Shown here one piece after another: positions 12,310 to 24,055 of a DNA stretch of 64,000 nt. The position numbers and the translations under genes were made by a program. The first letter of the stretch is position 1, and the number at the start of each line of letters is the position of its first letter. Source of the DNA: Oscheius dolichura (Eukaryota; Nematoda; Chromadorea; Rhabditida; Rhabditidae); NCBI GenBank assembly GCA_932521035.1, contig OW051492.1, positions 6,014,001-6,078,000 of the forward strand, in the 5' to 3' direction. The notes below the pieces were generated by a model. That model made no database searches and was not told where the DNA came from. It worked only from the letters and a program-made list of their open reading frames with translations.

Positions 12310-13907
12310 TTATTCAACTGAGTCAAGTTTTAAGAGGGGCTGGCGGAGCTGCTGGTAGGCGAAGGCGAACGAGTTGATCTGGTCCTCGAAGTGGAAGGAG
12401 GACAGGAGCGGGGAGGACTGCTGGAGCAGCTGGGAGGCGAGGGTGACCATCGGCTGGGAGGGCAGCATAAGGGGTGTCGGCAGGGACAGCGAGACGTCTT
12501 CAATCTGCAAACGACTTGTTTTGCTCGGGGGTTATCAATTTCCGCGAAAAGGACAGTTGGGTGCGGACTGACCTTCCGCGAAATCCCGTCCAAGTTCAAA
12601 AACCCCCCTTGTGATAAGATCACTTGATTTGCTTGTTTGCCCGTCGCTCGTCACCCTTTTTGTACAGTTTTAAACTCTAGACTAACCTTGGGCACGGGCA
12701 GTCCTAATCGAGCAGCTATGGTCGAGATGTCGAGCATGGGCAGAAGTTCCTGGCCATCCTGGCTTCGCTCCATGGACTGACGGCCGCTCTCGTTGAGGGG
12801 AGAAGGAGTGGACCCGGAGCAGGGGGAGCCCGTCTCCTCGATGGAGGACGCAGCCTCCAGCAGAGGCGGGACTTCCTGTGTCTCTTGAGAACGGCGTCGG
12901 AGTTCCTTTCGCTTGTTGGCAAACCAGTTGGCCACGACCTGTGGGGACACAACTTCTTTTGGCATCAGTCCGACTCCTGGAATTTCGATCTGATCAGACT
13001 TCACCGAACCACACAAACCCTTCTTCTCGGCCTGCAGTATCTGATTGCAGATGGTGGCTATCTCAATCCGTCGATTGAGGTCGGGGAAGGGCGCCTGGGC
13101 GAAGAATCCCTCTAGAACTCGGAGAAGGACAGGTCGGAAGACGTATCTCTCCCTCCTCTGCGGGATCAGTTCCCCGTCGCCGTTGGTCTCCAGTCTGGTC
13201 GAGGGGTCGGCCAGGAAGGCGGCCAGCTTCTCCGGGTGTCTCCGGCAGTTGAGGTACCAGCAGTAGATGTTCTTCCTGCAGCGGAGAGACAGTTCCCGGT
13301 GGTTTCCATTGAGCAGCTTGGAAATGTAGGGCTGGGAGACGCCCGTCATCAGGGCTACGGTAGTTTGTCGGAGGGAGTACTGCGTGATGAACTGCTTCAT
13401 GTCCTGGATACACGACTCCTCGCCCTGTCTCATGAACTCGTCGAGTTCCTCGGGGTTGTCCAGTGTAATAATCTCATTCATTGGCGTGCTACAAACGTTA
13501 CATCTTATCAGCACTATTTCGAAAACAAACCGTGAACTGCGAATGGGCCGGCCTCCAGCGTTGGCATCGAATCGGGGAAAGGCGACGGTGGCTTCGGCCT
13601 CGGAAGCTGGAGGGACTGTCTGAACGGTGACTCTCTCGGGAGAGAAGCGGGGAGAGGCAGCACTGATCGTGACCGGCACCGGATTCTGGGCCTTGAGGTT
13701 CTGGATTAGGACGGGCGAGAGGGAGGGGCTGTTCTCCTTCAGGGAGTCTCCGAGAGGTTGGGAGCCAGGGGCGGCAGACGATCCCTCGAATGCGTCCTCC
13801 TCCATCTTCTTCAGCTGCTTGAATGCCTCGACGACCAGTTCGGCGGTGCAGCCCGTAGATCGTAGCCTTCGGATGAGTTCTAACTGCTCTACTGTGAATA
13901 AGCTCAT
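12310..13907 (-). CDS. HMBOX1/HNF1-type homeodomain transcription factor
   Basis: Predicted DNA-binding protein; vertebrate HMBOX1 (HOT1) binds telomeric repeats. The start MSLFTVEQLELIRRLRSTG follows tttcag directly and matches the N-terminal dimerisation-like helix of the family (HMBOX1 FTIEQIDLLQRLRRTG). A POU-specific-like HNF domain follows (IQDMKQFITQYSLRQTTVAL, then MTGVSQPYISKLLNG and IYCWYLN). The homeodomain starts RERYVFRPVLLRVLE and ends VVANWFANKRKELRRR. Removing a 42-nt intron (12980-13021) gives the continuous homeodomain segment LQAEKKGVGLMPKEVV. A second in-frame intron of about 45 nt lies at 13486-13530. The tail exon (12310-12504) starts IEDVSLSLPTP and ends LLKLDSVE. HMBOX1 fits better than HNF1 because of the WFANKRKE(L/I)(R/K)RR end and the spacing. 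HNF1 remains the alternative. Confidence 0.82.
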
Positions 13908-15259
13908 CTGAAACCTCGTCATTAGCCACTTGTTCAAAAAAGGAAGGAGGCAGAGTCAGATTTGGAGTAAGTAAACAAGGAGCAGGGCGAGGAAGTCCGT
14001 CGAAATGAAACGGAGAAGTACCACCTCCCGGGGCAGGGCGTGTTGTATCTTTTTGTATTTCAAAGTTAGGAACTGGGAATATTAGCAACGGGGCTGGCCT
14101 TTCCAGGGGGAGGCGGCGTCTCATCGTCCAAATGTCGCGAAAGCAGTCTGTCTTTTGTTTTAACTAAACAGTATTACGGTATAAGGGGGCCGTGTTGGAG
14201 AGACGCGCGACACACAAAAAAAGAGACGAAAACGACTGGCGGATTACGGTAGCTCGTCGTATAGGCGAAGTCGATTATAATCACGAAACAATGGGAAAAA
14301 ATAAACAAAGATGGATGACGGGCCCCGGCGAGTATCAGTGGAGCGGGCAGGCGAACACGGAAGGAGTATGTGCCCGAAGGGGGATATATCGGGGGAGAGG
14401 TGTGGGAGAGGTGGAAATAATTGTCAAAAACCAGTCGGTAGTTGTCTGAAAAAAGACTGGGACGCCGGCGTCTGCGGCGTTCCCCGTGCCGAAAAGTGCA
14501 ACAGCCGCCCGGTTGGTGTTGATTCAGAGCGCTATAACCATGCGCGGCGGAAAAGTGCAACAAGAACGCCTCTGAAAAGGGGAGGAGCCTAATATCGGGG
14601 TCAGCCTATAGTATTGGGCAGGTAGCATCACCAGCAGGGGAGCTCAAGGTCGGCTGCACTTCGTCGGGTGCCTGCCACCAACAACTGTCAAGCCGGCCGA
14701 CCGAGAACGCTGTTCTGAGGAGGACAGCCAAAAAGACAGCTGGTTGCAATATTTGACATCTGCTACTTCCACCAGGAACACTCCTCTCTTTTTTTCGTCT
14801 TTACTAGAAAGCCGATACAGTAAGCCACTGGCAGGAATCAAAAGTCAACAGCTACACCGAAATATCTGGGTAAATTAAACCGGCCGCGTGAGTCAGGGGC
14901 TGACGAAACCGAGAGAAGAGACAGTTGTAAGCTGGAGAAAAAAACAGGGAGAATGATGGGCTGACAGGTCATGAGCAGGCAAAGAACAGCACCTCCCCCA
15001 GCTACAGCTATCGTAGCCGCCCTTCTAGTAGCTAGGGATAAAGTTTGTGGCTACCGTAATCCGGGGGGAATTATACGCACCTGGGCAATAAAGGCCACGT
15101 TCAATATAATAAGCGAGGGGATAAAGGAGTATATAATTAGCATAGTGGACTGACTCAGAGGGTATAAAAGTGTGTCTGTTTACCCAGCTGAACTGCCGCG
15201 GAACACAGACAGGAGGTAGCGGGGAGAGAGACGTTTTCGTCTGGATCAAAAGACTGCGT

Positions 15260-15293
<34 letters not shown>

Positions 15294-18200
15294 GAAGTCC
15301 CAATTATCGGAGAGGTGAAAGAAAGAAAAACATATAGCTAGAGTGGCTGGAGGGGCTGATAACGACGGCTCTAAACTATGCTATCAGGGCACGGGAGGAC
15401 AGGACGTCCTGGACCGAGAAAACACCACGAGGACGGGGACAAACAAGATGAGACAAGGACAAAACATAGAGGAACCGATTAAATATTCAGAAAGTATCAC
15501 GCCCGACGGTGTACTTTGCTGGGCCCCATCATAAATGCATAATGTTCCCTAATGGACAATTACCGGTGGCAGTCACGAGCACTCGACACGCAGTTAACAT
15601 CGTTTCGACGTCTCCCCTGCCGGTACAGTATCCGGGCAGGGGACAGGAGGAGGAGGACGGCCCGTCCTCTTATCTCGAATGGCTCTGTCCATGCTATCTA
15701 TGCCCTAGACTCAACATTCTATGCGGCCACCATTCCAAGTAGGCCCCGGGCAAATGTCTCCTTTGTTATGCATTTGCTATATAATCCAGAGAGACCGGCT
15801 ATGCATACAAAGAAAGGACACCTCCATGTTCTCCGAGGTTGGCCGGCACAGGGGACCGGGAGGAGTCGTCACCGTGCCCGAAGAAATTCAATCAAACTGC
15901 ATGAACACTCGATTATCGACGACACGAGCCGAGAGCACACCCGGAGGATAAAAGGGGAGCAGACGAGGATTAGGCGGGTCAAAGAACCCCGGGGCCTGAC
16001 CTCCTCCCCCACCGCGGCCGTACTCGGGCATGAACAGATCTCTATAGCAGAGAGGCGTCTGCTCTTTTGAAAACCCGTTAATCAACAAGCCATGTACCCG
16101 GCCGACACAGAGTACAAGCCATCCTCCTTGCAGAGGACAGTCTTGGGCGGAAAGTGAACGGGGTTCCCTCCGCGGTAATCCACCTGTCTGACGGAATAGC
16201 TCATTACTGTCAAAAAATGGCTGGTCTCCCTCGTGCATTTCCAATCAGGAACAGCTGATATCCGCCGTATTTCCCCGTTCCCTTTACTCGACTGGCTACG
16301 GGAGGCCAGACCAGATACTGTAGAGGGGGATTAGGCGAGATCACAGATATTCCACCTCCTCAGCTATTCATCAAAATATTGAATATTCAATTTGGAGTTG
16401 AAAGGGCAAACTTATCCAAGACATCAGGTGGCCATTTCACGACTGTTTTGCAGCCGAAACATCTGTCCGTTGGTGGAAATTTATAATGGGGAAGAGGCGA
16501 ACAGTCGTGTACTTCGCGACGGGTGTTCCCCTTCTTCGGAGGAGTCAGTCCAGTCCATCCCGATATGTTTTGATCCCCCACCGGGCAGCCTCTCTGTACT
16601 TTAAAGAACAGCGGAACAAATCCCCTGCTCATCTGCTCGGATGTGTGTCTGTTGTCTTCTCATCATGTGCAATTCTCTCTACACCCGGAGAGTCCAAGGG
16701 GATCAATCCCTTTCAGCCGTGCGCATGAAAAGTCTCTCATTCCCAGTAGGAGGATGTGCTCGGCCATTGAAAGACGAGTACAAAAGGACAGTTCGTAGAC
16801 GGCGGGGGATACACCCGGGCCAATCCGAAGATTGAGCAGGCCACGTCGGCCGACGACTGATACAAGTGTCACAATTACTTAGGTGGAGGGGACAAGTACA
16901 TTTTTTGAACAGGTCGACGGGCGACAGAGTGTAAACCGAGAAAACTATTAGCGGGGATCGTAATCCACGGGATCGCAGTTTCTTTTTGTCCCGCGCCGTC
17001 GGCAGACATACTTCGGGGGAGGGGTGTCCCCCAATATGGTATAAATAGAATATTCACAGGTGGGGGAGGCGGGGGGCAGGGGCATGTCCTTATGTATAAG
17101 TACAAGTCAAACAAGGCATCTGGAGCCGGCGGAGCAGGTGTAACTAAGCGGGGGGCATATCCCTTATTTGTGTTTTGACTAAGAAGTTCGCAAGTTCGAT
17201 CCCCCTCCAATCTTCGGGGTCTCTCCCGCTACACAGGCCAGGAAAGGTCTAATACAACCTTGAGCAGGTCGCCTGCCATCTTCTGGTATCAATCGTCGAA
17301 TTTCGGCGACGCGAGCCAGACGACGAGTCGCGAATCAGTGCGCTCTATCTGAACAGTTTGGCGTGTCGATCGCCCTCGTCCCGCTTCTCCCATCTTACCG
17401 CGCTCTTTCCCCTAAAAAGGGCAACACATAAACGGTCTATTCAAGGTCGCATACGATTGAACGCCGTCGCGTCTCTCCCCGAAAAAGGACTGAAACTGAA
17501 AACCGACAGACACCCCCCCCTTCCACTTTGGGAACAAGAGAACAAGGAAGGAACTGGGGGATCAAAGAGTTAAGACAATTGAGAGGTACCGTAACCCCGA
17601 GGAGATGACTCTATCGGTGTCATTGACTCGCTTACTTTTGTATGGGAGATGTCTCGAGGAGACAGTAATGTGTCTTTCAAGAAGCCTGGTAAGCTGACAA
17701 ATAATTTCGATATGGGCATCTGAACCGGTTATTTCTTTTTCCCGAGAAGAATTTTTTCTCAATTTCCGAATGACCTTTTTGCGATGTCGATCCGTCTCTC
17801 GTAAGCACCGTAATTAATGAGGCAACTTCCGTTTGGAGCACAACGTGGCGACCTAATCCAATTGCACACCGGTATTTATTTTATCTTGGGAGAGACATTA
17901 TTCAATCTCTGTAGCAAAAAAATACGGGGAGGGGGGTAGGGTACGTTTCGAGTCAACCACCGTAACCCAGAGAGGAGAGTTGTACTGGGTTGAGAGGGAG
18001 AGAGGATAAGGAATAAGGGATGGAAGAGGGAAGGAAGGCGGTAATTGCGGAGCAGACATCACTTTTGTAGCCGTGGGAATCAATGGCCGGTCTTTTTATT
18101 AGTTTATAGGGAGAAAGGGCACGACTCGATTAGGTCTCGGTTATTATTAAAAGAGGGGACTGCGTAGGGTGATGTACTCCGAAGCCTGTGGTCTGTTTCA

Positions 18201-18892
18201 GGAATTTGCACGAATTCGCGTCTCTTTATTTGGAATCTACGCAGATTTGTAGCCAAAAATGGCAGGCTGCAGATTAGAAGATAAGCCGAGATAATACGGG
18301 AGAATAGGGGAGGACGAGGGCCGGGGGGAGGGGGGCTGGGACATAGAACTGACTCAAGGTATAAGAGGGGACGGGGGAGACAGATCCTGGGAAAGTCACT
18401 GGCGAAGCCGTGGAACAAACCTTTCGCCGGTGGTGGAATGGAATATGTCTCGCTAATCCTCGGCCCAAATTGAAAGTCCAATCAGTTTTCTGCCCCCTGA
18501 TAATCTCATGCGATCAAGATAATTTGGCCGGCCTTTAGGTGGCTGTCTCCCCCTCAAATTAGAAAATCCCCTAAATTATGGGATTAGGCCGGGATCAGAC
18601 GAAGGGGAGCAGCCAGTTGCTCGGCTCACAGGTGTCGCACCGTCGGAACATCTCCCGACCGCCATTTCTCATCCGGCGGGCTTCCCTCTATTGGCAACAA
18701 TGATCACAGCGAGATAATATTTATTATATTCAAAAAAGGTTCCCTTGGGAGATCATTTATACCGGCACTGATGAGACAAACTCGTGGGGAGGGGTCACCG
18801 TCCACCCGACGTGGACCGATGTCCAAATTCTGGCACACTTTTCAGACAGTAGCACTCCAACAAGCGCACGGCCGTCGGCTTCAGTTGTTTCT
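13908..18892. other. Gene-poor intergenic region (about 5 kb)
   Basis: Nothing in this stretch reads as a conserved protein or splices into one. Open frames up to about 170 codons occur but show no domain, hydrophobic pattern or consistent exon boundary. It lies upstream of the HMBOX1-like gene and downstream of the GPCR, both on the minus strand, so cis-regulatory sequence for the homeobox gene is a reasonable inference. It contains a 31-G homopolymer at 15262-15292, listed separately. Confidence 0.6.
15262..15292. repeat. Poly-G homopolymer, 31 bases
   Basis: An uninterrupted run of 31 G residues on the plus strand, flanked by gcgtga and agaagtcc. It can form G-quadruplexes and is prone to length error in sequencing, so the true length is uncertain. 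It lies in the gene-poor stretch upstream of the homeobox gene. Confidence 0.95.
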
Positions 18893-21231
18893 TCATCTGG
18901 GGGCTGGAATAGGGCTGGTCAAGAGAGAGAGACGAGGGGGACTCACGACCAGAAGACATACACGTAGAATAGAGAACCATGGTGAAAATAGTAAAGCAAA
19001 TATGACACGTAATGAGTTAGGTTGAAGACCAACAAGGCTTAATAATATCTAAATAGCTAACGGAATACCTGGGTCTCGAAGTTAAAGGAGAACTGTAACA
19101 ACCTCATGACGTATGCGGGGACATTGAGCAGCACAAAAGAACTAAACCCGAATGATGGGAAACGTAGACACAGACCTGGTTACGATTAAGAGTGTCCTGC
19201 TCAGCTGTAGGTCGGAAGACCTCAGCTTGCCACATCTCGACTGCGACGACAGCTGGGACCCGCTTCCCCCCGTCTGGGTTACTGTACTCGTCGGATGTTG
19301 CTTGGTCTGGGACGGGGAGAGAAGTAGCCGTTTAGCGGAGATCTCGTCCTGTGGCTCCATCTGAACGGAATCCGAAGATAGACAAAGAATACGGTAACTC
19401 ACATAGCGAACGGTGACCTTTTCCGGCTCGTTCTCGATCTCGTTGATGTGATGGTTGTTATTCGAGAACCGGACTCGTAGAATCCCAGCCGAGTAGATCT
19501 TCATACATTTTCGGTAGCGGTACGTGGAAAACGAATTGACTATGATGATTATAACTGATGGCAGGACGGTACAGACGACGGTGTCCATCAGGGTGAAATA
19601 GATATAGTAGTCGGAGACGTGGAAGCTGTAACCATTCTTGTTAGACTGTAGAGAAAAGGACAACGTACCCCAGGAAAGTAGCATTCGCACTCAGACCGCA
19701 GAAGATATAGACATTTCCGTTGGCGGCCAACTGTCTCTCCTGCCCGGCAAAGAGGAACACCCAGCAGTACCTACAAGGGAATGTTTTAACTTTAGGATGG
19801 CTTTTTGCCTCGAGACCTATACCATTCGAAAGAGCGTAAAAAGTTATGGCAGTAATCGCTTTTAGATTTTACTCAATGATCTCCGTTACGGAGTAGCGAC
19901 GTCAAGAAAGTTAACTAACATCGACGAAAAAATCGATAAGAACGGTCATCGAAATGTGGACCACAAAAGCAGTTTGCACAAATGTGAGGTGGTGGTCTTG
20001 TGGATAGTAGGCCGGGCTATGAAACTTTGGGTTTTTTTATCTCAAGTTCGATGCCCCCATGGGTCAAACACATTTTTTTCAATTTTTCTTGGTGCTTCCA
20101 GTTTGTTTCCTTCTTTTTTTCACTGTAACCCGTAAATCCGGAACCTGGGAGAGTCCTCTTCCCCATATCAAAAGAATAATATCCCTCTCCACTATTCTCT
20201 TTATAATTTTGTTTAGCAATCTTGAGACTGCCTATAAAAGAAAAGCAACGGCAAACAAAAGAAGCCAGCCTAAAGTTAAAACATTCCCGTGTTAAAGGAA
20301 CAGTCTAGGCTGTAGCAGAGGAAAATAGGGCGGCGAAATCGGCGTTTTCAGAAAACGAAAGACATCATCAGAATCTGCGTAAAAAAACTGAATCGAATGA
20401 GCTAGATTTCAGCCAATGTCCCCTAAAAAATGTGAAAATGTGTAATTTTGCTCAATAAGTGTCATTCAGGTCTAGGGTATAATTCCGGCGCAATTTCCAA
20501 AAATTTGAATTTTGGCAAGAGGTGAGGGGGTGACCCTGACCATTTTAAACTATGGTCAAAAACAGAATACATACAAGAAACCGGAGAGAAGAGAGGTGCC
20601 CAACAGGAGGTAGCAAGCGAATTTCTTCGTACAGACCCATTTCCTTATCCCTGGAAAGTATTCCTAACCTAAAAAGAGAAGAGTCTACCTGGCCGGTAGA
20701 GCACAATCATCCGGTCACACGAGATCCAGATGATCATCCAGACACAAATAAAGTCGCTCCAGTGTGCCAAGAAAGTGAAAATCTTGCAACCATTTTCGTT
20801 ATTGTATAAGGAGATTTGATACAGTGAGTCGGCCCATGTCACTAATAACTAATACGAGATGAACAGGCCAAAAAGACACTTACAGTAGAGAGAAAGAGAC
20901 AGCTGGAGACGGATAAAGCACATAGATAAATGGCGGAGGTGAGTCTTTTGAGCCAGAAGTTGGTCCTGAGACGGGAGGATGAGGGAGGATGGCTGACTCA
21001 CCTGATTAACATTAGAGCCATCGAGTTTCCGACAATCCCGACGATACAAAGTATCGGCAGGAGGTAGGTCGACTTCTGCCGGACCCAGTAGATCGTCTCG
21101 GATGTTTCTATCTTTAAATATACCTAGAAACAGGGCCGATTATTCGGGGGGACGGGGACGACCACCTCGTAAGCACTTGGCCAATTATCCGTGAGCTCTG
21201 AGAAAAAACCACCCGTCGAATTTATCTCCAT
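18893..21231 (-). CDS. Rhodopsin-family neuropeptide-type GPCR (FMRFamide-receptor-like)
   Basis: Seven-helix receptor assembled from about nine exons. The start MEINSTGGFF carries an N-glycosylation site (NST) and lies 4 nt after ttacag. TM1 ends LCIVGIVGNSMALMLIR with the GN motif. TM2 is SAIYLCALSVSSCLFLL. TM3 is DFICVWMIIWISCDRMIVLY, with CDR in place of DRY. TM4 is FACYLLLGTSLLSGFLYCWV. TM5 is VVCTVLPSVIIIIVN. The third intracellular loop is long and Ser/Gln-rich. TM6 is TLLIVTSSFVLLNVPAYVM and TM7 is LTHYVSYLLYYFHHGSLFYV, which lacks a recognisable NPxxY. The last join uses a 24-nt intron (19038-19061). The tail is very short (SPIPAPR). The TM5/TM6 style (LNVPAYVMR) resembles FMRFamide-like receptors. 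The ligand cannot be told. A long intron (about 19.77-20.55 kb) separates the halves of TM4. Confidence 0.78.
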
Positions 21232-24055
21232 CCTCCTGTAATTGTGTCAACAAATTAGTCTGAGAGGTAATTATTGTCAGGGAAGAGATGCTCTTTAGGA
21301 GGACAAAGGCCAGAAAAGGGGAAAGGAAGAGGGAGAGGGAGGGGGTGCAAGACTTGTGCAAAGTAAAACGAAGTATCACCTAGGAGAGAGAGAGAGAGAG
21401 CACGACGTCATCGTTTTACGCTATAGGAGATTTATATAGAGACCGGAGACTACCGTAAACTTTGTCATTTAGGTAGAGAGCCATTACTCCGGACAAATGT
21501 GGCTGTGAACGAGACGGGAGCTATTCGAGGAATATAGTCGGGGAGTACTGTAAGGACAGAAATGGAAGTCTATTCTGGGATTAGGTCAAAGAAGGGGAAG
21601 GAGACCTTTGGGGCGGGGAGAGTAGCTTCCGAAAGAAGCACCCAAAGACGAGTCATTTGGAAAGTGGCTGGCTGCGAATAATGTATGAGAGGGCACTGCC
21701 CATCAGCCCAAAATAGGGTCGGCGGGTCGGAAATAGCCCGCGTGTCAACAGGGCCCGGTAATTCGGCTGTAAATCAAGAAGTGGACATAGCCGGCAGAAT
21801 GGGATGATTCGACCGGCGACATGCTGTCAGTTGACTTGGCTCGCGGCTGTCCCCAACAGCTGCGAGGCCGACATACAACGTGGCAAAAGGACAATACTTG
21901 TATTTATAAGAGGGTGGGGGAAGTGCTCGAGGGGCAGATACATCTGCCTCGCCGAACACATTCAATTATCTAACCTCTCCCCTAAACGGCGACTCTATTC
22001 CAGCCATTCAGAGACATTAACCGCGTTGGCCCGGCCGGGAGGAGAAGAATGTTTGTTGGCTCCGTCGGAGGAAGGGCCGCCGACGGGGATGCGCGCTTCC
22101 GCCCTCAATCCCCTTGATTTGTAATTGTCTTCGACTTGCTCAAACATATCCATGCGCATAATTGACCTCTTTCTGGAAAGTTGCTTGTTTTTACGGGGGG
22201 CAACAAGCGTGTTTTGGAGGTGGAGAAGAGCTCAAGTGGAAAGGAACGCCGGATCAGAAAGAGACGGGGAGGAGGGCTCAGGGCGCCGAGGGAATCCATC
22301 AAAGTTGGTAATGGAGGAGTAAACAAAGGGGACGGAGAGTGGCTCTTGTACCCGGGACAAGAGGGACCAGGTAAAAATAGAGGCCAGCCGAAAACAGAAG
22401 AATGCCCTTGGAAGGAGGGGGATTAGACGAAGGGTGTTGGGGGAAGCAATCCCAGTTGGAAGTTGACGTTGGGCGTCAACAAGTGCCACGGGGACCCGTT
22501 GTTTTCTGTTTCCTTTCTGTTGTGTCCGGAATAACCGACATCTTCCGTTATGCCTGGGGGAGTGCAGGTTGCAGATGGAGGATTGGATTAGGGGGAGGAG
22601 ATCAACGAGGACAGCGGGAGAGTTGCCACAAATGGCGGATTTTAGCTGTAATTCGAGACGGACGAGATTGGGACCAAAAAGAAGGGACAGGGGCAGAGGG
22701 GCCCCTTCACCTGGCTCGTGGTTGTATTTGCATAGCTAACGGAGTCCGTGAGAAGGAGGTTCAGGAAAAGATGGGCCGAGGAGGTCGATCAGACCTCGTG
22801 ACCTCTTATTAGATCAACGGGGGGACAACTCGACAGACAAAAAGAGTAGGTAGGGCCGAGGCTCCGATCGGAATATGTCATCTGGGGGGCATCAACAACT
22901 CTCGGTTTATAGCCTCTCGGCTATGAATTTCCGAGAAAACAGAGAGGTGAGGATGACGACGGTCGCAGCCATAATGGGGGTAATTGTGGCTCTGGCCAAT
23001 AAACACCCACAACAAATTGGGCGTCTCTCCGGCTGGCCATATTCCTCCGGGGCGATATGCAAAATCTGGATAACTTCCCGGGCAAAACAAAGCCGTGCCC
23101 ACTCCACTAAAATGGGCCGAACTGCATTTCCGTGTCTTTCATCAAACACACATACATTCTCGAGTGGCCGACACTACTACGAGCTGGACTTTGTCTCAAC
23201 TTTGAGGGGGACACATTCCGACCATTAGGGGGGAATCGGCCGTGAAATGGAGGAACAAATGGCGAGAGGCATGGGGTTTTATGGATCCGGCCACCTGGAC
23301 ACGACAAGAATGGGCCCAGTTAAGGATGACTTTTAGCCGGAGGCGCGAGAGAGTGTTAATCCGGCATGAAGACGGGCAATAACTCTTCTGAAGTAGCCAG
23401 CCAACGACTAGGGTTCAAAGCCCGCTGTTCGACCTCGTCGAAAGACCCCCGAGAATTGAGGAAACCCTCTCGGACAATGCATCAAGCAAAATGAGCGACT
23501 TCGAATAAGGGTGGGGGATGACCGATGGAATACGTCAGAGCCGTCAGCTGGAAGGGGCAGGGACGAGGACGAGGAAGATGTCGGGTAGAGAGGATTTTCA
23601 CTCCCCTAGGGCGGGCATCTGCATAAACACGGCCACGTTACGAACGGGGTAACCTAATGACCGCACACCCCCCTCCCCTAACCAGTAAAAGCCAAATATT
23701 AAAGAAGACTCTTTTCTATACGGAGCAGTTTACCCTGCCGAGTTCAGGAGACAAGTTGTGAGACTAGGGCATACTGTATTTAATATGGAGATGCCCTCGG
23801 TTTGTTTGTTTATTTGTTCTAGGAGGACAAGTTACGGTCGGAGGGAAGATAGGAGGGACCACCCCCCTCGGCCGTCCTCTGCCGCCCACAATTATCCCTG
23901 CCCATACGGCAGCAACCTTCTCCTTCCCTTATCAGCGCCGACAGGTTCCAGGGGCGTGGTACACATTGATTTTCGTAGTATTCCTTCTCCTTTTTTGTTT
24001 GTGTGGGGCCTCGCCCTCTTTCTCCCCATTTGTAAATAATCTCTACTTTTTAAGT
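21232..24055. other. Gene-poor intergenic region (about 2.8 kb)
   Basis: Between the GPCR start and the MARVEL gene start, which diverge. Polypurine-rich tracts dominate on the plus strand and include a GA dinucleotide run at 21384-21401. Open frames here have no recognisable features. Divergent promoters for both flanking genes are expected within it, but I cannot name a specific element. Confidence 0.55.
21384..21401. repeat. GA dinucleotide microsatellite
   Basis: About nine GA units, roughly 150 bp upstream of the GPCR start codon. GA runs can act as GAGA-factor sites in some animals; here that is only a possibility. Confidence 0.7.

Noticed and set aside
15161..15170. TATA-like sequence (gtataaaagt)
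   Set aside because: No gene starts downstream on the plus strand for kilobases. A single TATA match in 5 kb is expected by chance.
15552..16070. 172-codon open frame in the gene-poor region
   Set aside because: Composition is Arg/Thr/Pro-rich and random-looking, there is no hydrophobic core or family motif, and nothing upstream or downstream splices to it.
17190..17215. Possible tRNA 3' half (CAAGTTCGATCCCCC)
   Set aside because: No A-box at the right distance and no pairing acceptor or anticodon arms. Kept only as a possible relative of the intronic tRNA-like sequence.
23410..23430. B-box-like GGGTTCAAAGCCC
   Set aside because: Only the T-arm resembles a tRNA; the upstream 60 nt do not fold into D and anticodon arms.
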